A stretch of DNA of 12,063 nucleotides from Euperipatoides rowelli. Its lineage: Eukaryota > Onychophora > Udeonychophora > Euonychophora > Peripatopsidae. The DNA is taken from assembly GCA_003024985.2 (NCBI GenBank), contig PXIH01S0003747.1. One strand, given 5' to 3'. Made by a program: the position numbers and the translations under genes. Of this stretch, positions 1 to 7,289 are shown piece after piece (the stretch's first letter is position 1; each line of letters opens with the position of its first letter). The notes under the pieces were generated by a model. That model was not told where the DNA came from. It was given only the letters and a program-made list of their open reading frames with translations, and made no database searches.

Positions 1-1139
1 AATTTTTATATATACCTTAATTCCTTTGTGGTAGTGAAGATTTTACAATGAAGATGCTCTAATCCATCTAAGACAATTATAATTATCTATTAATATAAAA
101 TATCCTATATAAAATATAAATCGCCTTTAGTGACCTCATTTTCAAAACTGTGATTGGATTTATCATAGGTTATGAATTATTGCCCTATTCTATCATTTCT
201 AAATATGGTGACTCTCAGGGGGAGTAGGATGTTAGGGCTAAGGAGATGCAATTTATGAGGGGATTAAAAAAAAACATGAAAAAAAGTGACAAGGCTGACC
301 ATCTTTATGCCAATATAAATTTCCACTGAGGAGGAATTTTTTAAGGTTGAGTTTGAACCACATTTGAACGCAGAGCATAATAAGAAAGCTATTTACCCCT
401 CCCCCCCTAAAAATAAGCGTTATTTTTAATTAAAATAAATTAACTAACAACCAAATAAAACCAATTTTAACAATAACATTCAAATAATTTTAATCAATTT
501 TCTATACCAAATATTAAAAAAAATCAAATCAATTTCATTTCTTTACTTAATTTTAAAAACTTTAAAATCTTAATAAATAAAATTAAATGAATTAAGAGAA
601 CCTCTGGGGAAAAAAACATTTGCCTGGAGCTTAATGTGATGGAAATTCCTTACAGCTTGACATCTGACGTTTATAGCAGAAATGAAAAATCCTAAAAGTT
701 TAAAAATCAATAATTTCAAAATAGCTATATTGTGTTAAATAGCTATAGTCAGAACTGAGAAATAAAAATTTAAATATAGTATAATAACGTGGCTTAAGTT
801 GGTTAATACCCAGCATCGCAAGTAGATTGTGAAAACTTCATATTAATACAGATTAGTCCGATTAGCCAATAAAGAAGAATGTTCCTCCTACACCCACCCC
901 ACCCAATTGGATTCTGTTTAATTTCCAGTTGCCAGATGGCGTCTAGGTTTTTTTAAAAGACTGGCCGAAGTGGAAGTGTAATACGTTTTTCTTGCATTAT
1001 TTATTTTTGTTTATCTCAATAATATACTATATTATAATAATAATTAAATATAAAATATTATATGTTAAAGTGAATTAGACTTGTCAGTGTCTTGAAATAA
1101 TAAATATCAAAAAACTAAATAATGAATAATGAGACATCC
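1..1139. other. Upstream AT-rich DNA with no recognisable gene
   Basis: No conserved ORF or RNA gene is visible on either strand. It includes a purine-rich patch at 215-295 (short G runs and A runs), a C-rich run at 396-408, the G-free tract listed separately, and an A/T microsatellite-like patch near 1018-1060. It is probably intergenic or a distal promoter. Confidence 0.5.
420..588 (+). repeat. 169-base G-free A/T/C tract
   Basis: Not a single G occurs on the + strand from 420 to 588, and only two (417, 419) occur between 389 and 588. The tract is made of A and T runs with scattered single C residues, directly after a C-rich run. It looks like decayed low-complexity sequence with strong strand asymmetry. 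I see no repeat unit that stays in phase. Confidence 0.8.
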
Positions 1140-1350
1140 TCCTACTGTACGGCTAGCGGAAGTGGTAATGACATCAGCACATTACCAATGAAAATGCCTG
1201 AGCTACGCTTATTCCTAGTACATTGTTAAGACTATGTCGAATGTTACCGTTAATGGATTACCAACTAATGTTCATGGAATTATTAAAAATTACTGACATG
1301 TGAACATAAAACAATAAGTTATCGGATGAGCGTCTTAGTCTTCCTAACTT

Positions 1351-1359
1351 ATGGAATAA
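1351..1359 (+). CDS. Upstream ORF a (start codon, one codon, stop)
   Basis: ATG GAA TAA lies 84 bases before the formin ATG. If it is included in the 5' UTR it is a near-minimal upstream ORF. It matters only for translation control. Whether the mRNA 5' end reaches this far is not known. Confidence 0.25.
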   Translation: ME

Positions 1360-1374
1360 TTTACTATTTACACC

Positions 1375-1389
1375 ATGGATAAACTTTAG
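1375..1389 (+). CDS. Upstream ORF b (four codons plus stop)
   Basis: ATG GAT AAA CTT TAG, in the strong context CACCATGG (A at -3, G at +4), as good as the main start. It terminates 45 bases before the main ATG, so reinitiation would be possible. Functional status is inferred and depends on the transcription start site. Confidence 0.3.
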   Translation: MDKL

Positions 1390-1415
1390 CGCGATCTGCA
1401 AGCTGAGGCTCCTTC

Positions 1416-1442
1416 ATGGACGTTCTGCCTTACCATGGGTAA
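1416..1442 (+). CDS. Upstream ORF c, overlapping the formin start codon
   Basis: An out-of-frame ATG at 1416 opens eight codons (MDVLPYHG) and stops at TAA 1440-1442, past the main ATG at 1435. Its context is weaker at -3 (T) but has G at +4. A ribosome using it would terminate just inside the main ORF, so it would reduce formin initiation unless bypassed by leaky scanning. Geometry is seen. Regulation is inferred. Confidence 0.3.
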   Translation: MDVLPYHG

Positions 1443-1575
1443 CGGAGAGAGCACGGTTGACACACACAATGTTAGTCATAGATCAGATTTACACTATCGC
1501 GTACAACAAAATATGCCAATAAAACTTCCAATGCCCGACCCGCCAGAACTGGAGAGGAGGTTCACACAAGTTCTG
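1435..1575 (+). CDS. FMNL: Exon 1 of a formin-like protein (FMNL/FRL family), N-terminal 47 residues
   Basis: Seen: an ATG in good context (A at -3, G at +4) opens 47 codons ending exactly on a codon boundary at TTCTG|GTAAGG, a consensus splice donor. The protein starts MGNGES, fitting the N-myristoylation pattern (Gly2, Ser6). Residues 27-47 read MPIKLPMPDP followed by PELERRFTQVL. Known: animal FMNL formins begin MGN, are myristoylated, and carry a closely similar LPMP-(E/D)-P...ELE-RF...VL block just before the GTPase-binding/FH3 region. The full proteins are Rho-GTPase-controlled actin nucleators and elongators at the plasma membrane, about 1000 residues or more, so this is under 5 percent of the product. 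Inferred: residues 7-26 are a less conserved linker. In-frame translation past 1575 (to a stop at 1636) reads intron and is not part of the protein. FMNL1/2/3 orthology cannot be set from this exon. Confidence 0.78.
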
Positions 1576-1790
1576 GTAAGGAATACATTTCATTTGTCGA
1601 TTGTTTTTAAATTACTTATTGTTCCTGTGATTGTTTAATCCTGAGGTCTAACGTTATTATTGTGCTATACGAGGACTTGTAGGATACTTAATATTCAGAT
1701 ACTATCTAAAAGTGTATCCTAAAATTGGTTTATCCTTAGAATTGTAATTTAACCGATATGCACTCTATTTGTGCACCAGTTACAGTGTTG

Positions 1791-1879
1791 TAGCTAGCTA
1801 TACTTGTTTAGAAATTAAGATGCATTGACCGCTAGACTATTATTAAAAAAAAAAAAAAAAAACAATTTATAGCTAGCTA
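1791..1879 (+). repeat. A18 run between two copies of TAGCTAGCTA
   Basis: TAGCTAGCTA occurs at 1791-1800 and again at 1870-1879. Between them is about 44 bases of unique sequence and then an uninterrupted run of 18 A (1845-1862). This resembles a very short poly(A)-tailed retroposed insert between target duplications, except that 7 bases separate the A run from the second copy. It could equally be a coincidence of simple sequence. Confidence 0.3.
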
Positions 1880-3120
1880 GCTACCTTTATTTGAAATCTA
1901 ACGTCGTTATTAAAAGTGATAAAGGCTTACATTTTGTTTTAGATTTTTAAATGCTTTACCTAGTTGCAGTTTCAGAACTGACTTAAATAGATCTACTCTT
2001 AAATAGTATACGAAATGATTAAACAAAACAGGAAGTTCAAATCTTTTCTATAACCTCTTCCTTTTTAATTTGTCAACAATGATATTCAGTAAACACTTAT
2101 TCTAGATTAAAATCTTAAATTTAGCGTTTAATTTATAATAAAAGATCGTATATTTTAATGAAGTTAATTTATTTTGTTTTGCATTAATGAAAGAAATAGG
2201 AATGAAAAACAAAGACATTTTGCTCAAACATTTTTTTTTTTTTTTATTATATAAGATATTTGAAACGGTTCATCAAATCTATTATAGCTTATATACTGCA
2301 CATAATCTTTTTTTTTTTTTTTGATTTATAAATGAATTAAATTTCTCGTCCCTCTTTTAAATGTGCAATTCCGTATCCAGCCAAAAATGTTAAAATTTAA
2401 TTTCATAAATTAAAGTCCATTGCGTGATATTCTGTAACTGCAGCCATCGTAAACATCCATTTTGTTTTGGTTATTTTAAATGTAAAACCGGTTTTAAAAA
2501 TATTGTGTTTAAAAAAGTGGAACTATATTTTGGGATGAAGATACTGAACTGACCATCATTTTCACTGTTAGGTAATGCTAGCTTGTCCTATATAGGTCAA
2601 TAAACTTTGGCATAGCCTTCATTTAAAAATCTTTGTGCAGTAATTTTAGACAATTTTTTGGAAGAAAAAGGAACTAATTAATAAGCAGAAAATTGGCACA
2701 TATCTTCTCTACACCAGTAGAAATAACATACTAAAAGTCTTTGATAATTAACTTGTAGAGTTGTAGGCAACTGGAAAAAAATGGTGTTCATTATCATTTT
2801 TTTTTTTTTGTGTAAATTTACTTGATAACAGTGAAAAAATTGATCATGAACAAAAATTTTACTACAAAAATGTTTTATACCTTTTTTTTTCTGTGGAAGC
2901 ACCATTTTTAAAACTGCATTAATTTTTAAGTTATTCTGAGAAATTATAATATTTTTTATTAGCCTATTTCAAATACAATGCAAAGTTTTATTGTTTAGTA
3001 GCGAACAGTCTTGTTATCCCATTTTTATTAAAACTTTGTATTTATTTATTTATTAGACACTATTCAACTGCAGAAGCCTATTATAGAAAGTACATGTCAA
3101 CAAACTAGATGTAAATATAA
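1880..3120. other. Intronic AT-rich DNA, nothing recognised
   Basis: No conserved protein, tRNA-like or rRNA-like sequence is seen. It contains long T runs near 2230-2245, 2309-2323 and 2799-2809, and TTTA repeats near 3040-3055. Short ORFs here are chance openings between stops. Confidence 0.5.
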
Positions 3121-3130
3121 TTAATTTCAG

Positions 3131-3216
3131 TATGCTCCAGTGTGAAAAAATTGGAATGACATTATTGAAAGAAATGAATGCTCATAACCTTAATGAATGC
3201 TTGCCAGTGTTACTGT
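3131..3216 (+). other. Candidate cryptic or poison exon, 86 nt
   Basis: It is bounded by an acceptor-like TTAATTTCAG (ending 3130) and a consensus donor GTAAGT (3217-3222). Joined in phase 0 to formin exon 1 it hits TGA as its fifth codon, so inclusion would truncate the protein. In the +1 frame it stays open from an ATG at 3132 and continues to 3332, but that translation resembles nothing I recognise. It could be a non-productive exon, an exon of an unrelated transcript, or chance. Confidence 0.25.
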
Positions 3217-3222
3217 GTAAGT

Positions 3223-4291
3223 CCTCAAAAAACGTGGTTGATAATTGGACCAGGGACAACCTTGCTGCTTGCTCGACTATAGTCTGTTGTCCGGCATATT
3301 TGTATTTTTCTTATGTCAGCATAAGTATTTGATGTCTTTTGCGTATAATTACATTCTGCATATTTTAGTTAAAATCATTTTCATTCTAGCTTGTTATTGA
3401 ATGTTTATTGTTATCTTCAGTGTTTGGCCATCTAACAGAGGTGTGATTAATAGTATCGGCCTTGTGGGCCAGATTATTTACAATTAGTGGGCCAAATTTA
3501 TAATTTATACTTCACCACCGAAAGGAAGACCAAAAATTGTCACTGTGATTTTTAAAAAGAAAAACAAATTTAAGTACGGTACCGTACCGGTAAATAAAAA
3601 AAAAATACTTTTAAAAATATACTACAAATTCAAAAGCATAAATAAAAAAACAATACCAAAAGATGTAGTGAGATGAGATTAGGGTGGAAGATGTTACAGA
3701 ATTTTTTTTAAAATTTACTTTAAGCTAAGTTATATATAGGCCTAAGCCTATTTTTTTATATTTCTGAACAGTTCAACTTAAGTTACTAGGACACAGTAGG
3801 CTATTTTTCTTTGGATATATCTGGATAATCCAACGTAAAGTTTATGTTCACTTTAGAAGCATTAGCCTCACCCAGTAACAGTAACTATGGAAGCATAGCA
3901 ATTGCACAGTAGAAGTGTGCCTAGTGCAGAAGTCAGTCAGTAGAGAACTAAACTGATTTTACATTATAGTTTTCAATTATCGTTAATTTAGGTTTATATT
4001 TTATTATTTTAGTTTTAATAACATTTATCTAATATAAATGGCGCAGTCACTTCTTGGAAAATAAAAATATTAAAATATCAAGTGATCATTTTAAAATATA
4101 AACCTTACTTATTTAGTCTAAATGAATTTAAAAAATGATTGATTATTGAGGACACTGGAGTATAAGACATTATTTATTAATGAATAAAAATACAATACAT
4201 TATCATCTTACACTTACATCATCTGATACAAAGAATTGGAAGGATTTATCATCTGTAATTTGTTTATAATGTACAAAATTATATTTTTCAG
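3223..4291. other. Intronic DNA with short repeats, no gene recognised
   Basis: It includes two imperfect copies of a GTGGGCCA-headed unit about 23 bases apart (near 3466-3510), the GTACGGTACCGTAC palindrome at 3574-3587, and several TAGGCCTA-type words. TGGCGCAGTC at 4039-4048 resembles a retroelement primer-binding site, but no gag follows it. The ORFs are short and unconvincing. Confidence 0.45.
3574..3592. repeat. Overlapping palindromes GTACGGTACCGTAC and TACCGGTA
   Basis: Positions 3574-3587 are a perfect 14-base palindrome containing two CpG in very AT-rich DNA. An 8-base palindrome, TACCGGTA, overlaps its right end at 3585-3592. The symmetry is exact. Any protein binding or role is unknown. 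Confidence 0.7.
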
Positions 4292-4319
4292 AACAGTGTT
4301 GGATTATTTCTTTTAAAAG
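4292..4319 (+). other. Candidate mini-exon, 28 nt
   Basis: It is preceded by a clear polypyrimidine tract and CAG (ATATTTTTCAG, ending 4291) and followed by AAAAG|GTAAGT, close to the ideal donor. It is open in phase 0 (nine codons plus one base), so its inclusion alone would shift the formin frame. The encoded residues do not match formin N-termini. It is probably a pseudo-exon, but both splice sites are better than average. Confidence 0.2.
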
Positions 4320-4984
4320 GTAAGTTATTTGGTTTTTAAAAACACATAAAACTACGGTAAGTTACAGCAACAACAATATTGTCCTTGAAATTTATTTTCA
4401 CAATAACATTGAAAATGCAATAAAGACAAGCCAAGGCAATAAATAACATGATTAAATATTTAAGAGATAGACCCCACATGTGAATATAATTATTCCTTAG
4501 GCTTTTTATTTATTAATTCTTTATTCTACAAAAAAATTAGTTTTTCATATGTTTAAATTAAAAATTAACCACAAACGTTAAATAAAATATTTTGGAAACA
4601 TTTTTGCATAATGTACGTAGATAAGCATTACGAGAACTCTCAGCTCTGCATATTAATCAGCTATTTGTTTTGTTTGAATTCATAATTCTTCATTACCTCT
4701 TGCTTCATTAAATACCACTCTGACCATCTCTGTTTACTCAACGAATTTACGTAACAAGTTTATTGCATACTATGTATAATTCGGTACCATATTTATTTAT
4801 TTATTGGTAAGCAAAAAGGATTTAAGTCATTAACAAATACAGAAAATTGTGTGTAATCATTTAGGCAAAGCAATGTGCCCTGTTCTATGGCGATATGAAT
4901 GTGCTTACTACCAAAATAATTGTTTGTCTTAATAAATTTATGCAGAAAATCTGTTCATGACAATGTACAAAATTTATTTTGAGT
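4320..4984. other. Intronic AT-rich DNA, nothing recognised
   Basis: No conserved ORF is found on either strand. There is a TTTA repeat at about 4791-4805. Part of this stretch may be decayed continuation of the minus-strand retroelement that starts near 5400, but the translation is not recognisable beyond about 4985. Confidence 0.4.
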
Positions 4985-5185
4985 TCAGCTTATTTGCCAA
5001 AGAATCTCAGTAAAATTAAATATTAAATACATCACGTCGTAACCTGTACTATCAGCTCTTAATTTTGTTATTGAATACGATTGGAACTGCTGCATCTATT
5101 CTTTCCATGCCATTGTAATATTTTGGCTGTTACTGATGGTCAAATATTTAAGTGGTCTTATATTTGCACCTCCAATTTCAGCCAT
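4985..5185 (-). pseudogene. Gag N-terminal remnant of a Ty3/gypsy-type retrotransposon
   Basis: On the minus strand an ATG at 5185 opens a 66-codon frame to TGA at 4985-4987 with one internal stop (TAG, 5096-5098). The start reads MAEIGG, then a P-L-K-Y element around residues 11-14, then an A-W-K-E, stop, M-Q-Q-F stretch at residues 26-34 followed by Y-S-I. Known: gag proteins of many gypsy-type elements begin with a Pro-Leu motif followed about 15 residues later by a W-K-x-W/F-x-Q-x-F pattern. A tRNA-Phe-like primer-binding site lies about 63 bases upstream in the same orientation, the right order for an element's 5' end. It is opposite in orientation to the pol remnant beginning at 5578. 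It is dead, and recognition rests on a short motif. Confidence 0.5.
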
Positions 5186-5247
5186 CTTTTTTCTTCTTTT
5201 CATATATGACACATATGGTTTATGAAAATTACCATATATTTTGTTGA

Positions 5248-5264
5248 CCGGAGTTTCAACACCA
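5248..5264 (-). other. tRNA-Phe-like primer-binding site remnant
   Basis: On the minus strand this reads TGGTGTTGAAACTCCGG, starting with the TGG expected of a primer-binding site. From memory of animal tRNA-Phe 3' ends, 13 of 17 bases fit, and three of the four differences are C-to-T. It sits between AATAAA-containing LTR-like sequence and the gag start in the expected order. The match should be computed. Confidence 0.35.
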
Positions 5265-5400
5265 TTTAAACTCGGATAATACTAATGATATGACACAAAC
5301 AATCTTACTTTGATTCAGAAATAATTTATTAACGTTCTAGGAAACTGTATTTAATATTTACTAGGCTAAGATAATTAAAACCAGATTAGTGTTCAACATT
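5265..5400 (-). mobile_element. Possible R-U5 end of a 5' LTR (minus orientation)
   Basis: Reading the minus strand toward the primer-binding site there is an AATAAA signal (near 5325) followed by GT-rich sequence (GATTGTTTGTGTC), the usual layout of an LTR poly(A) site and U5. I cannot see a second LTR copy, and the LTR terminus is not a clean CA, so the boundaries are guesses. Confidence 0.25.
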
Positions 5401-5577
5401 TTTACTTGTGATGTAAGATCTGCGGACATGTACCGATGTAAAAAATGTGCAGGTAAAAATCCAGTTATAAAATAGGAAAGAAAAGGAAGCTAATCAGGTA
5501 TATTTAGGCTACTATAAATGGTTAATAAATACAATAGAAAAGGCAGTAAAAATACTATCAAAATGGAAGTAATTTAG

Positions 5578-5700
5578 TGTAAAAGGTGTGACACAAATCA
5601 TGGTAAAGCCTACTGTCCTGTATATATGAACAAATGTTAAGTGTCCTAAAAAATGGGACATTTTTCAAAATGCTGTAGAACAAAAAAAGTGCAATCAGTA
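5578..5700 (+). pseudogene. Gag zinc-knuckle remnant
   Basis: The first knuckle reads CKRCDTNHGKAYC, a C-x2-C-x3-H-x4-C pattern intact over all four ligands. About 7 residues later a second knuckle follows, ending K-M-G-H-F-S-K-C-C, but its first half is broken by two in-frame stops (near 5629 and 5638), consistent with a small indel. Known role: packaging of element RNA by nucleocapsid. Two adjacent knuckles followed by a protease is the usual gag-pro junction of many gypsy-type elements. Confidence 0.7.
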
Positions 5701-6122
5701 GCCTATCTATCTCTGTGTCACATTAAACCAAGTGAACAAAACGATTGTTAAGAAAAAGTAATTCCACCAAACAATCAAAAGATCAGCTTTAAATTGGACT
5801 TGGGTTCCCAATGTAATGAAATCAGTACACAAATGACAATAAAAGATCAAAACTCACGGTGCTTAATTCAAATGTAAAACAACTAGGCTACTATCATTCT
5901 CTAATCACACTGTTGAAGTAAAGGGAGAATCAACCGCCACACATATGGTAAAAAGCCTACATCATAAAGCACTAAATTTATAGTAGTAGAAGGGGATGTA
6001 TAGCTGATAATGGGAAAACAAACGTATCCAACTGGGTCTAATAAAAGATTTGACACGACAATGACAAACAACTTATTTGAATGTATTGATTGCTTGAAAG
6101 TGTTCAAATATGAGATAGGCTA
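5701..6122 (+). pseudogene. Retrotransposon aspartic protease remnant
   Basis: The segment I-S-F-K-L-D-L-G-S-Q near 5780-5810 corresponds to the retropepsin active-site region. The catalytic triplet should be D-T/S-G and is D-L-G here (5797-5805), so the site is lost. A later K-F-I-V-V-E-G-D-V stretch (5974-6000), immediately followed by TAG, fits the C-terminal part of the protease in another frame, showing a frameshift between them. Many other stops are present. Confidence 0.65.
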
Positions 6123-6149
6123 GACTTAATTGACAATCTTAAGCTACCT

Positions 6150-6882
6150 ATATGTGCTGCTAGGCGAATACCTACACACTTTAAAGGAATAAGGCTAAAA
6201 TATAATAATTAGACAATATGACGCTTGAACAAGTTAAGTCAACCCCTGCCATGTCACCTATGGTAATTGTCAGACAGAATAAATTAAAAATATGTATAGA
6301 CCTATCAGCTATCAACAAAATCTTAAAAAGAAGGCACTAACCCCTAAACACACTGGAGGAAATAGCCACAAGAAATAACGGATCCAAGTGGGTCACACTT
6401 TTGGACTGCATTCATGAAAGGATTTTGGCAATCGGAAGTACCGTAACATTGTACAGCACATTATCTTGCTACACCCTGGAGTAGATATTTATTGAGGGAA
6501 TACCATTCGGACTTCACAGTGCCCCCGAAGTACGCACATTACTAAAAGGAATAAAAAATGTGCAATGGACAATATACTGATTTCATGAGTGCAAGCATAA
6601 AAGAACAGCTGAAAAAAATTACATCTGAAGTGCTTTTCAAAAATTAACAAAGCAGGTCGAACACTGAACTCCGATAAGTATCAATTCATAAAACACAGTC
6701 AAAAATTTTAGGTCATATTACTAACAGAAGAGGGACTGTTCCCAGATGAGAGAAAAATGTAAACCACCATGAGGATTATACAACCTACTTACATAAAAGA
6801 ATTGCAACAGTTTTTAGGTAAATTTGAAAAAAATCTGGTGTTATTCACAGTCCACAAAGATCCTATTGATAAAGGACAATGA
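6150..6882 (+). pseudogene. Reverse transcriptase remnant
   Basis: Recognisable blocks in order are: A-R-R-I-P (about 6161); P-M-V-I-V-R then I-C-I-D-L (6257-6305); stop TAA at 6338; an LEEIA-like block; L-L-D with the motif A aspartate (near 6404); G-F-W-Q in a shifted frame (6420-6431); I-P-F-G-L-H-S-A-P-E (6500-6529). The Y-x-D-D box is replaced by M-D-N (6565-6573), so the second catalytic Asp is missing. The thumb-connection motif I-K-E-L-Q-Q-F-L-G follows near 6800, then TGA at 6880. At least one frameshift and several stops make it non-functional. Confidence 0.85.
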
Positions 6883-6939
6883 ATGGCTATGAGATGAAAA
6901 AATCCAAACAGTTGAGAACATCAAAGACCACTTGGAAAA

Positions 6940-7285
6940 AAACCTCCAACCCCCAGATGCAGTAGGAGCAGTGATGATGTAGGATAACCGGCCTATTGCT
7001 TACAGTGCCAATTCTTTGACCAAATTTCAACTTAATTGGAATTAGTTAGAAAAAATAAGCTTTTGCAGTTTTACAAATTAATTTAATTAAAAAAATGTCA
7101 AGATTTAGAATGGACAGTCAATTTGTCTCATTTATTGATCTCTTATTTATAAGCAATTTCAGAGCATGGAGAAATAGGAAATATCTATCACCGAGTTATT
7201 TGACAAGTGCACCTGATTAAATACAGTTGCAAAAAATTTTAACGAAGTTGCTATACAAATTGAGCATTTCGAGGTTCTACTGCAA
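6940..7285 (+). pseudogene. RNase H domain remnant
   Basis: A-V-G-A-V then stop then N-R-P-I-A-Y-S-A-N-S-L-T (about 6960-7020) matches the G-A-V-L...R-P-(I/V)-A-Y-(A/S)-S-x-x-L-T signature of retrotransposon RNase H. It continues to an L-N-W-N segment and TAG at 7043. A weaker block near 7210-7285 (S-A-P, then I-Q-L-Q, L-T-K-L, L-S-I) fits the end of the domain, with an intervening stop. No integrase zinc finger or catalytic core is recognisable downstream. Confidence 0.7.
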
Positions 7286-7289
7286 TTAT

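Larger units (their letters stand above)
1140..1434 (+). promoter_or_regulatory. Likely proximal promoter and 5' UTR of the formin-like gene
   Basis: This stretch lies directly before the exon-1 ATG and has more CpG and GC than its surroundings. It contains CGGAAGTG at 1157-1164, an ETS-family consensus, and TGACATCA at 1169-1176, a CRE/AP-1-like word, 4 bases apart. A further upstream CCAAT word sits at 866-870. I see no convincing TATA box at a fixed distance from an obvious start site, so the transcription start is unknown. These short motifs are suggestive only. Confidence 0.35.
5578..7285 (+). mobile_element. Decayed Ty3/gypsy-type LTR retrotransposon gag-pol (zinc knuckle to RNase H)
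   Basis: Domains occur in the canonical order on the + strand: zinc knuckles, aspartic protease, reverse transcriptase and RNase H. Each is recognisable by short motifs but broken by stops and frameshifts, so nothing is expressible. RNase H is followed by nothing I can assign to integrase, and no matching LTR pair is visible. The order PR-RT-RNaseH and the RT sequence style place it in Ty3/gypsy (Metaviridae), with the clade unresolved. It lies in the same orientation as the formin gene, inside its presumed intron. Confidence 0.85.

Noticed and set aside
1576-1638. Continuation of the exon-1 ORF to the stop at 1636-1638
   Set aside because: It runs through a consensus donor (GTAAGG) and the extra residues are hydrophobic intronic translation with no formin similarity.
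2678-2905. 75-codon minus-strand ORF
   Set aside because: Lysine, phenylalanine and glutamine runs come from T/A homopolymers. There is no domain and no conserved motif.
5901-6107. 68-codon minus-strand ORF
   Set aside because: It is antisense to the protease remnant, which gives a better explanation.
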